Shown here piece by piece: positions 1 through 5,497 of a stretch of DNA of 5,497 bases. Source of the stretch: an uncultured Clostridia bacterium (GTDB lineage Bacteria; Bacillota; Clostridia; Christensenellales; Pumilibacteraceae); NCBI GenBank assembly GCA_934247335.1, contig CAKQJJ010000111.1, forward strand, positions 1 through 5,497. Reading direction: 5' to 3'. The stretch's first letter is position 1. Every line of letters begins with the position of its first letter. A program made the translations under genes and the position numbers. The notes beneath the pieces are model-generated. The model had not been told where the DNA came from. It saw only the letters and a list, made by a program, of their open reading frames with translations, and made no database searches.

Positions 1-1915
1 CGTCCTGTCCTATCAAAACGAGCCCGGCTACTCCTACGCACGATTTAATCGTAATCTGCTCGACTTCGTAAGCGCGCGTTCCGACGGGATATCTTCCGTC
101 ATAAGCCGCATCGATATGTTTAATAAGACCGATAAAGCCGCCGATAACCGAATTTTCGCTGCCGGTAATCGTTCCGCTTGCAACGCAGTTTTCGTAATAT
201 CCTCTGTCCGCTACTCCCGCAAAACCGCCTACGGACGCCGTGCCGCCTTCGGCTACGGTGACGTTTCCGAACGCTTTGCAGTTTTTAAACGTTGCGTACA
301 TGCTGGCGTTATTTGAATTGGTTGCGGTTCCGACAAAGCCGCCTGCGGGTGCGACTTTCGTAATTATTTCTACGTCGGCAACGCAATCGGTAATTTCATG
401 ACCCATGTGTCCGAGGTCGCAGTTCCAGCCAAGATTGCCGAAAAATCCGCCTGCGTATCCTGCTTCCGACACTTCGGTTGCGTCGATTTTTCCGGTAACC
501 GTGCAATTTTCCGCAATCGTGTGTCCGCCGGGCCAAGGCATGAAGCCGCCTATTTGCGCGTTTCCGGCTGCGGTTATATCGATATTTTCAACGTGGCAGT
601 TCAGCATTTTGGGCTGTTCCCAACCGCGCTGAGTCTGTCCGACGAAGCCTCCGACGCCGCATCCGTCTGCGGACTGATCGTTAACGTTTACTTTCAGATT
701 CTTTACGTTGCAATTTTCAAACGTGAAATTGGCGTTTTTCTGCATAATCGGAGCAAAACCGGCTATAAACGCGGCTCCGGAAGGCGCATTGACTTCCATA
801 TTCTCGACGGTGCAGTTCTTGATTGCCGGCCACGACATAAACGCGCACAGTCCGCCAACCCAGGCAGTGGGATCGGTTGAGGTTGCTTTTACGTTTTTGA
901 TTTCGATATTTTCAACTTCGCCGGAAATATAGTTTCCGAGAACGCCCACTCTGCCATTCTTACCTACGGTGGCTTCCACTCCGTCTATTTTGAGGTCGTG
1001 GATTTTGGATCCGGCTTCGACGCCGTTGAACAGACCGGCACGCGGCTTGTCACCCTCGGTGGAATCGAGCTTTAAGCCGTAAACGGTGTTGCCGTTGCCG
1101 TTAAATTCACCCTTGAACGACGGCACGGGAGTCCATTTTTTATCGTTGAGATTGACGTTTTCGGTAAGGCTTATCGTCTTTCCCTCAAACGTTTCGCCTT
1201 CCGAAGCAAGCTTTGCCATTCCCGCAAGCGCTTCGGCTGTGTCTATATCGAACGACGTCTGCTCGTCGTTATACCAAAGCGTGTCGATAGTCGTTCCGTC
1301 CCACGTGGAAGTCGTATCGACGTTGCCCTGAACAGCCACGATTCTTACGTCAAACGACACTTTTTTATTCTGCCAATCGTTGTTTGTGGACAAAGGAAGC
1401 TCGATCCAGACGGAAACGGGATTTATTTCTCCGTACGCTTTGACGAATTGCCATTTGCCGTTTACCGCGCCTGCGTATTCCTTCTCGTCAACGGTTACTT
1501 TAAGCGCCTTCATAAGGTCGCCGCCGGAAGCCTCGGATATTTCAAGACGGTACTTAACGTCAACGTTACTTAGATTGGTCACCGCCACTTTGAACGAGAT
1601 TCCGTCGCCGGGAACCATATTAGTAAGCGTAAACGTTCCGCCAGAATTGGTTGCGGTTCCGCCCGCAAGGAACCCGTCGGACATCGTACGGGCAACTTTT
1701 TCGCCGGTAAGCGCGTTTATATCGATGTTTTCGTACGAATACAACTGCTCGTCTTTTACCGTTGCGGTTACTTTTACGGTAGCGCTGGAAACCGAGACGT
1801 TTACGCTTGCTTCGCTTGTGAAAATCGCAAACGTTGCGCCGGCAATCAGACTTATGCAGAGTGCGATTCCGATTATCGCGCTGAGCACGGTCTTGCTTTT
1901 GAAAAGCTTTTTCAT
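1..1915 (-). CDS. Large exported surface protein, TasA/camelysin-like N-terminus plus GLUG-like beta-helix repeats (C-terminus beyond window)
   Basis: An uninterrupted frame of 638 codons starts at ATG 1915-1913 and runs off the left edge, so the C-terminus and any wall anchor are unseen. The start is supported by AAAAGGAG at 1934-1927, 11 nt upstream. Residues 1-30 form a signal peptide: MKKLFKSK, a hydrophobic core, then GATFA followed by IFTSEASVNV. This resembles the SipW-processed class of TasA and camelysin, with cleavage likely after Ala30. Residues about 31-200 look like the matching beta-sandwich domain (TNMVPGDGISFKVAVTN). Residues 205-285 carry a WDG...W segment and FKGEFNGNGNTVYGL, typical of the region before GLUG repeats. 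From about 290 on there are degenerate repeats with an [N/D/S]C-V motif and a GGF-G motif (GVGGFVGQT, PAGGFVGTA, SVGGFAGVA), predicting a right-handed beta-helix. An adhesin or matrix role is inferred; the ligand is unknown. Its only strong upstream promoter currently faces the other way. Confidence 0.9.
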   Translation of the reverse strand, partial: MKKLFKSKTVLSAIIGIALCISLIAGATFAIFTSEASVNVSVSSATVKVTATVKDEQLYSYENIDINALTGEKVARTMSDGFLAGGTATNSGGTFTLTNMVPGDGISFKVAVTNLSNVDVKYRLEISEASGGDLMKALKVTVDEKEYAGAVNGKWQFVKAYGEINPVSVWIELPLSTNNDWQNKKVSFDVRIVAVQGNVDTTSTWDGTTIDTLWYNDEQTSFDIDTAEALAGMAKLASEGETFEGKTISLTENVNLNDKKWTPVPSFKGEFNGNGNTVYGLKLDSTEGDKPRAGLFNGVEAGSKIHDLKIDGVEATVGKNGRVGVLGNYISGEVENIEIKNVKATSTDPTAWVGGLCAFMSWPAIKNCTVENMEVNAPSGAAFIAGFAPIMQKNANFTFENCNVKNLKVNVNDQSADGCGVGGFVGQTQRGWEQPKMLNCHVENIDITAAGNAQIGGFMPWPGGHTIAENCTVTGKIDATEVSEAGYAGGFFGNLGWNCDLGHMGHEITDCVADVEIITKVAPAGGFVGTATNSNNASMYATFKNCKAFGNVTVAEGGTASVGGFAGVADRGYYENCVASGTITGSENSVIGGFIGLIKHIDAAYDGRYPVGTRAYEVEQITIKSCVGVAGLVLIGQD

Positions 1916-1968
1916 TGTTTTTTATACTCCTTTTATATATTTAGCGACGTGAGCTTAATCAATATACG

Positions 1969-1996
1969 GTTCATTGATTATGATATTCTATGAACT
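1969..1996. repeat. Inverted repeat, gene-proximal copy (IR-L)
   Basis: Read on the minus strand this 28-bp copy begins AGTTCATAGAATATCAT and ends AATCAATGAAC. It matches the copy at 2116-2143 (read on the plus strand) at 26 of 28 positions, and the inner 18 positions are identical. The copy is itself an imperfect dyad: GTTCAT at 1969-1974 mirrors ATGAAC at 1990-1995 around a single central base. Paired imperfect half-sites are what a tyrosine or serine recombinase core site, or a dimeric regulator's operator, looks like. It lies 34 bp upstream of the surface gene's ribosome site. Confidence 0.9.
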
Positions 1997-2074
1997 AATA
2001 ACGACACAAATGTACGCAAACGGAATGAGTAATAAAAAAATCAGATTTATTTTTTGAAATAGACTATAAATTAA

Positions 2075-2103
2075 TTGACAATAAGAAAAATTTGTGATAT
2101 TAT
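2075..2103 (+). promoter_or_regulatory. Strong sigma-A-type promoter pointing right, away from the surface gene
   Basis: TTGACA at 2075-2080 is a perfect -35 box. A 17-bp spacer leads to TATTAT at 2098-2103, preceded by TG at 2095-2096 as an extended -10. Transcription would start near 2110 and run rightward through the outer inverted repeat. No plus-strand gene with a ribosome site follows; the next genes (fhs, glyA) are on the opposite strand. On the minus strand the same segment offers only weak candidates, such as TTCAAA with an 18-bp spacer to TATTAC near 2059-2030. Confidence 0.8.
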
Positions 2104-2115
2104 ATTTGCAGCGAC

Positions 2116-2143
2116 AGTTCATAGAATATCATATTCGATGAAC
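2116..2143. repeat. Inverted repeat, distal copy (IR-R)
   Basis: This is the partner of the 1969-1996 copy in opposite orientation, with two differences in 28 positions, both in the outer part. Its own dyad is better than that of its partner: CAGTTCAT (2115-2122) and GAATAT (2124-2129) mirror ATATTC (2131-2136) and ATGAACTG (2138-2145) around the central C at 2130. Only one position per arm is mismatched. The dyad spans 31 bp. Confidence 0.9.
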
Positions 2144-2162
2144 TGCTTTTCGTTTTAAAATT

Positions 2163-2187
2163 AAAAAGCGCGACGTAGCCGCGTTTT
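2163..2187. terminator. Weak hairpin with A-run and T-run on either side, possible terminator
   Basis: CGCG at 2169-2172 can pair with CGCG at 2180-2183 across a 7-nt loop. The stem extends by A:T pairs between the A-run at 2164-2167 and TTTT at 2184-2187, with G2168 bulged. Read rightward it could stop the RNA made from the 2075-2103 promoter after roughly 80 nt. Read leftward it is followed by a T-run. The GC stem is short, so termination is a guess. Confidence 0.3.
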
Positions 2188-2217
2188 CAAAATAGAGTTT
2201 ATGGAGAAGAAAAAATG

Positions 2218-2247
2218 AACGGGAGGGGAAACCCCTCCCCTACGAAA
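2218..2247. repeat. GGGAGGGG/CCCCTCCC palindromic intergenic repeat, copy 1
   Basis: A perfect 8-bp stem (2221-2228 with 2232-2239) closes on an AAA loop. It is followed on the plus strand by CTACGAAA. The copy at 2498-2527 has the same layout in the same orientation with a 7-9-bp stem and the tail GTACAAAA, so both belong to one repeat family. Read leftward, the stem is followed by GTTCATTTTTTC, so it may act as a second, weaker stop for transcription coming from fhs. Confidence 0.6.
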
Positions 2248-2318
2248 TAAGGTTAAAAGTTTATATCGTAACGAAATTATCCGATTTAAAATACAGCGCT
2301 TGCTTTTGCAAAAACAGC

Positions 2319-2348
2319 GTTCGGACAGTCGGGGACGCCTGTCCCTAC
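2319..2348. repeat. GGACAG/CTGTCC palindromic element
   Basis: GGACAG at 2323-2328 pairs with CTGTCC at 2339-2344, and the loop can close further through CG/CG around GGGA. The element ends in CTACA, the same kind of CTAC tail as the copy at 2218-2247. From memory, similar GTAGGGACAGGCGTCCCC-type sequences recur between genes in uncultured Clostridia; I could not verify this here. Confidence 0.45.
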
Positions 2349-2351
2349 AAT

Positions 2352-2399
2352 AGCCCTCTCCGTCGGCTGACGCCGCCACCTCTCCCGGAGTGAGAGGCT
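2352..2399. repeat. CCTCTCC-rich double-hairpin element
   Basis: Two stems are visible: CGGC (2364-2367) with GCCG (2372-2375), and CCTCTC (2379-2384) with GAGAGG (2392-2397). The outer AGCCCTCTC near 2352 can also pair with GAGAGGCT near the right end, giving an alternative long stem. The layout is that of a non-coding intergenic palindromic repeat. The minus-strand frame crossing it is not credible as a gene. Confidence 0.45.
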
Positions 2400-2434
2400 T
2401 TAACGCCGCATACCGTACACCATAAAAAAGCATC

Positions 2435-2468
2435 GCGCCCCCGTCTTACGACAAGAAGTCGGGAGGCG
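2435..2468. repeat. Imperfect GCCCCCG / CGGGAGGC palindrome
   Basis: GCCCCCGTCTT (2437-2447) can pair imperfectly with AAG-AAGT-CGGGAGGC (2453-2467) around ACGAC. It is the fourth distinct palindrome in under 320 bp. No coding potential or promoter is seen here. Confidence 0.35.
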
Positions 2469-2489
2469 GTAACGGAATTGCCTGCGATA

Positions 2490-2520
2490 AATTATAAAAC
2501 GGGAGGGAAAACCCTCCCGT
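2490..2520 (-). terminator. Rho-independent terminator of the glyA-fhs operon
   Basis: Forty bases after the fhs stop codon, ACGGGAGGG (2499-2507) and CCCTCCCGT (2512-2520) form a perfect 9-bp stem with a 4-base loop. On the minus strand it is followed by TTTTATAATTTAT. Position, stem strength and T-run fit an intrinsic terminator. The hairpin is also the second copy of the repeat seen at 2218-2247, so a dispersed repeat seems to serve as the operon's terminator. Confidence 0.75.
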
Positions 2521-2559
2521 ACAAAACGGAAAACGTGCATTTATATTTACACAAAAAAA

Positions 2560-4233
2560 TTAAAACAAACCGCTGATTTTGCCGTTTTCGTCAACGTCGA
2601 TATTCTCGGCGGCTGGAATTTTGGGAAGCCCCGGCATAGTCATAATATCGCCGGTGAGCGCGACTATAAAGCCGGCGCCTGCGGAAACCTTGACGTTTTT
2701 GATATTGACTACGAAGTTTTCGGGCGCGCAGATAAGCGACGGATCGTCGGAAAAGCTGTACTGCGTTTTGGCAACGCACACGGGAAGATTACCGTAGCCT
2801 TGGCTTTCGAGCGCGTCGATTTGCTTTTCGGCAGCCTTGGCGACGTTTATTCCGCTGCCGCGATAAATCGTTTTAACCAGAGTTTCTATGCGATTTTTAA
2901 TTCCGCCGTCGAGATCGTAGGCAAAAGTAAAGTCGTTTTTCTTTTCGCACAGGCGGACCACTTCTTCGGCAAGCTCCACTCCGCCTTTTCCGCCGTCCGC
3001 CCACACGGTTGACAGGCGAACGTTTACGCCCATTTCCTTACATTTTTCGATTACGGCGTTGATTTCCGCGTCTGTGTCGGTGGGGAAACGGTTGATTGCG
3101 ACGACGCACGGCAGGCGGTAGACGTTCGTTATATTGTCCAGATGGCACAACAGGTTGGGCAGTCCCTTTTCGAGCGCGACGAGATCTTCGCTGCCGAGTT
3201 CGGTCTTTTTTGCTCCGCCGTGCATTTTGAGCGCGCGAACGGTGGCAACCAGCACTACGGCGTCGGGTTTTAAGCCTGCCGCGCGGCACTTTATGTCGAG
3301 GAATTTTTCCGCTCCGAGATCGGCGCCGAATCCCGCTTCGGTTACGGCGTAATCGGCGGCTTTGAGCGCCATTCGCGTGGCGATAACCGAATTGCAGCCG
3401 TGCGCGATATTGGCAAACGGTCCGCCGTGCACGAATGCGGGCGTTCCGCCGAGAGTTTGCACGAGATTGGGCTTTATCGCGTCTTTTAATAGTGCTGCCA
3501 TTGCTCCCACTGCTTTAAGGTCGCGGGCGGTGACCGGTTTGTCGTCGTAAGTGTAGCCCACGACTATTTTTCCGAGGCGATCTTTAAGATCGTTTACGTC
3601 GCTTGCAAGGCAGAAAACCGCCATAATTTCGGAAGCGACGGTGATATCGTAGCCGTCCTCGCGCGGGATTCCGTTGGTTTTTCCGCCCAGTCCGTCCACG
3701 ACGAAACGAAGCTGACGATCGTTCATGTCCACGCAGCGTTTCCAGGTGATTTTTCTCGGGTCGATGCCCAGCGCGTTGCCCTGATAGATATGGTTGTCGA
3801 GCATTGCCGCAAGCAGATTGTTTGCCGCGCCGATTGCGTGGAAATCGCCGGTGAAATGCAGGTTTATGTCTTCCATGGGCACGACCTGCGAATAGCCTCC
3901 GCCTGCCGCTCCGCCTTTTATTCCGAACACGGGTCCGAGCGACGGCTCGCGAAGGGCGACAGCCGTTTTTTTGCCGATGAGATTCATGGCGTCGCTTAGC
4001 CCTATCGTGGTGGTGGTTTTGCCTTCGCCGGCGGGCGTGGGCGTTATTGCCGTGACGAGAATGAGTTTTCCGTCCTTTTTGTTGCAGTCGCGCAGCCAGC
4101 GGTTGTCTATTTTCGCCTTGTATTTGCCGTACTGCTCGATATACTCTTGGTCAATGCCGATTTTTGCGGCGATCTCTTCGATCGGCTGCATTTTATAGTT
4201 CTGCGCTATTTCTATATCCGTAAGATATTTCAC
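2560..4233 (-). CDS. fhs: Formate-tetrahydrofolate ligase (formyl-THF synthetase), complete
   Basis: This cytosolic enzyme makes 10-formyl-THF from formate, tetrahydrofolate and ATP, feeding purine synthesis, initiator tRNA formylation or an acetogenic methyl branch. The 557 residues match the usual bacterial length. The nucleotide-binding loop TPTPAGEGKTTTT is at residues 64-76. The family signature EPSLGPVFGIKGGAAGGG is at 96-113 and LHFTGDFHAIGAANN at 125-139. Near the C-terminus PGLPKIPAAENIDVDENGKISGLF is a standard family ending. The start is GTG (4233-4231), chosen because GGAGGAG sits 6 nt upstream (4246-4240) and MKYLTDIEIAQ is a normal family N-terminus. It follows glyA by 38 nt on the same strand, so the two are almost certainly co-transcribed. 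It has no truncation or frameshift. The enzyme is common in gut Firmicutes and does not by itself imply acetogenesis. Confidence 0.98.
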   Translation of the reverse strand: MKYLTDIEIAQNYKMQPIEEIAAKIGIDQEYIEQYGKYKAKIDNRWLRDCNKKDGKLILVTAITPTPAGEGKTTTTIGLSDAMNLIGKKTAVALREPSLGPVFGIKGGAAGGGYSQVVPMEDINLHFTGDFHAIGAANNLLAAMLDNHIYQGNALGIDPRKITWKRCVDMNDRQLRFVVDGLGGKTNGIPREDGYDITVASEIMAVFCLASDVNDLKDRLGKIVVGYTYDDKPVTARDLKAVGAMAALLKDAIKPNLVQTLGGTPAFVHGGPFANIAHGCNSVIATRMALKAADYAVTEAGFGADLGAEKFLDIKCRAAGLKPDAVVLVATVRALKMHGGAKKTELGSEDLVALEKGLPNLLCHLDNITNVYRLPCVVAINRFPTDTDAEINAVIEKCKEMGVNVRLSTVWADGGKGGVELAEEVVRLCEKKNDFTFAYDLDGGIKNRIETLVKTIYRGSGINVAKAAEKQIDALESQGYGNLPVCVAKTQYSFSDDPSLICAPENFVVNIKNVKVSAGAGFIVALTGDIMTMPGLPKIPAAENIDVDENGKISGLF

Positions 4234-4271
4234 CGTCTGCTCCTCCGTTTTTGCTCGAATTCAATAAAGGC

Positions 4272-5497
4272 TTAGTTTTCGTATATCGGGAAGCGGGCGC
4301 AAAGATCGGCAACTTCCTCGTTTATTCTCTGCTTGCTGTTTTCAAAGTCGCATGCAACTTCCCTCATCCAGCGGGCGATAAGGCGCATTTCTTCTTTTCC
4401 GAAGCCGCGAGTGGTGACGGCGGGCGTTCCGACGCGTATTCCGCTGGTTATGCTCGGCTTTTCGGGATCGCCGGGGATTGCGTTTTTGTTGACCGTGATG
4501 TGAACTTCGTCCAGTCGTCTTTCCATCTCCTTACCGGTGACGCCGAACGGGCGCAGGTCGATGAGCATCAGGTGATTGTCGGTGCCGCCCGAAACGATGC
4601 GGAAGCCCTCTTTTTTAAGGCATTCGCAAAGCTCGTGCGCGTTTTCGACTATATTTTTCTGATAAGTTTTGAATTCGGGTTTGAGCGCCTCGCCGAAAGC
4701 CACTGCCTTGGCTGCGATTATGTGCATCAGCGGACCGCCCTGCGTTCCCGGGAACACGGCTTTGTCGATTGCCGCGGCAAGCTCCTTTTTGCACAGAATA
4801 AGACCGCCACGCGGACCTCTGAGCGTTTTATGCGTGGTGGTAGTAACCACGTCGGCATACGGAACGGGGTTTTGGTGCAGTCCTGCGGCAACGAGACCGG
4901 CTATGTGCGCCATATCCACCATGAAGTACGCGCCAACTTCGTCGCATATTTTCCTGACGGCGGCGAAATCGATGCTTCTCGAATACGCGCTGGCGCCCGC
5001 AATTATCATTTTGGGCTTACATTCGAGCGCTTTGCTGCGGATTGCCTCGTAGTCTATGGTTTCGCTTTCGGGATCAAGTCCGTAAGAGATTACGTTGAAA
5101 TATTTGCCCGAGATATTCACCGGCGAGCCGTGCGAAAGATGTCCGCCGTGGGCAAGACTGAGACCCATTACTGTGTCGCCGGGATGGAGCAGTGCGAAAA
5201 ACACGGCAAGATTGGCGTTGGCGCCGGAATGCGGCTGAACGTTGGCGTGTTCGGCTCCGAACAGCTTTTTTGCGCGTTCGATTGCAACGTTTTCCACGAC
5301 GTCCACGTATTGGCAGCCGCCGTAATATCTTCTGCCGGGATAGCCCTCGGCGTATTTATTGGTAAGCACGGTTCCGGCGGCAAGAAGCACGGCTTCGGAC
5401 ACGATGTTTTCGGACGCGATAAGCTCGATATTTGCGCGCTGACGATTGAGTTCGTCGTTTACAGCCGAATATACTTCGGGGTCGTACTGTCCTAATT
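4272..5497 (-). CDS. glyA: Serine hydroxymethyltransferase, N-terminus beyond window
   Basis: This PLP enzyme interconverts serine plus THF with glycine plus 5,10-methylene-THF, the main one-carbon entry point of the cytosol. The frame ends at TAA 4274-4272 and stays open to the right edge, giving 407 visible residues. Its first ones read LGQYDPEVYSAVNDELNRQR, then NIELIASENIVS, so only about ten family residues and the start codon are missing. The signature TNKYAEGYPGRRYYGG is intact. The PLP lysine lies in VTTTTHKTLRGPRGG, with its codon at 4829-4827. DMAHIAGLVAAG, carrying the Asp and His of the cofactor site, is also present. The GTG at 5402-5400 is an internal valine of IASENIVS, not a start. 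fhs follows 38 nt downstream, forming a one-carbon operon whose promoter lies outside the window. Confidence 0.98.
   Translation of the reverse strand, partial: LGQYDPEVYSAVNDELNRQRANIELIASENIVSEAVLLAAGTVLTNKYAEGYPGRRYYGGCQYVDVVENVAIERAKKLFGAEHANVQPHSGANANLAVFFALLHPGDTVMGLSLAHGGHLSHGSPVNISGKYFNVISYGLDPESETIDYEAIRSKALECKPKMIIAGASAYSRSIDFAAVRKICDEVGAYFMVDMAHIAGLVAAGLHQNPVPYADVVTTTTHKTLRGPRGGLILCKKELAAAIDKAVFPGTQGGPLMHIIAAKAVAFGEALKPEFKTYQKNIVENAHELCECLKKEGFRIVSGGTDNHLMLIDLRPFGVTGKEMERRLDEVHITVNKNAIPGDPEKPSITSGIRVGTPAVTTRGFGKEEMRLIARWMREVACDFENSKQRINEEVADLCARFPIYEN

Larger units (their letters stand above)
1969..2143. other. Candidate invertible promoter segment (phase-variation switch)
   Basis: Two 28-bp inverted repeats enclose 119 bp (1997-2115) that hold a near-consensus promoter and no open reading frame of note. 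The segment is immediately upstream of the surface-protein gene. Recombination between the inverted repeats would flip the promoter. By symmetry about the repeat centres (1982 and 2130) the -10 box would move to about 2009-2014 on the minus strand. Transcription would then start near 2002, giving a leader of about 87 nt to the ATG at 1915. Inverted repeats flanking a promoter ahead of a surface gene are an established phase-variation layout in Bacteroides and Clostridioides. Seen directly: the repeats, the promoter and its orientation. Inferred: that inversion occurs. Alternatives are two operators that loop (centres 148 bp apart, close to 14 helical turns) or a short mobile element with terminal repeats. 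No recombinase gene is in the window. Confidence 0.65.

Noticed and set aside
398..1952. Plus-strand open frames at 398-880 and 1380-1952 in the left third
   Set aside because: Both are antisense to the continuous 638-codon surface-protein frame, which has a signal peptide, a ribosome site and family motifs.
1934..1956. TTGATT, 17 bp, TATATA on the minus strand as a promoter for the surface gene
   Set aside because: The -10 box abuts the ribosome site, so transcription would begin within or after AAAAGGAG and the message could not be translated normally.
1969..2143. Miniature transposon (MITE) explanation for the inverted repeats
   Set aside because: No target-site duplication is visible outside the repeats and each repeat is itself a dyad, which is untypical of MITE ends. 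Kept as a minor alternative only.
2161..2433. 90-codon minus-strand frame in the intergenic repeats
   Set aside because: Its peptide (for example LTPGEVAASADGEG) is just the translation of palindromic elements. It has no ribosome site that I can see and no family resemblance.
5400..5402. GTG as the start of glyA
   Set aside because: The frame continues upstream with DPEVYSAVNDELNRQR and IELIASENIVS, which are conserved family residues, so this GTG encodes an internal valine.
4251..5495. 414-codon plus-strand open frame opposite glyA
   Set aside because: It lies antisense to an unmistakable serine hydroxymethyltransferase and its translation resembles no family I know. It arises from codon bias on the opposite strand.

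Overview
The window looks like a chromosomal piece of a Clostridia-type Firmicute, probably a gut anaerobe. The evidence is AGGAG-type ribosome sites, an exported protein with a SipW/TasA-type signal peptide and GLUG-like repeats, a formate-tetrahydrofolate ligase gene next to glyA, and G-rich intergenic palindromes. The lineage is an inference from style, not from a marker gene.

All three real genes lie on the minus strand. From the right edge, glyA (serine hydroxymethyltransferase, N-terminus cut off by the window) is followed after a 38-base gap by fhs (formate-tetrahydrofolate ligase, complete, GTG start). The pair forms a one-carbon operon: one enzyme produces or uses methylene-tetrahydrofolate, the other charges tetrahydrofolate with formate. 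A hairpin plus T-run at about 2490-2520 ends the operon. Bases 2160-2530 hold no credible gene but a cluster of different short palindromic elements.

The left third (1-1915) is one open reading frame running off the window: 638 visible residues of a large exported protein. It has a TasA/camelysin-like signal and N-terminal domain, then a long GLUG-like repeat region expected to form a beta-helix. Every sizeable plus-strand frame over it is an antisense shadow.

The most interesting element lies just upstream of this surface gene. Two 28-bp inverted repeats (1969-1996 and 2116-2143, 26 of 28 identical) enclose 119 bp of AT-rich DNA. That segment carries a near-consensus promoter (TTGACA, 17 bp, TATTAT with an extended -10 TG). 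The promoter points right, away from the surface gene and toward no gene. Flipping the segment would aim it at the surface gene with a leader of about 87 nt. This is the architecture of an invertible, phase-variable promoter, caught here in the apparent OFF orientation. No recombinase gene is visible in the window, and inversion itself cannot be shown from one sequence.
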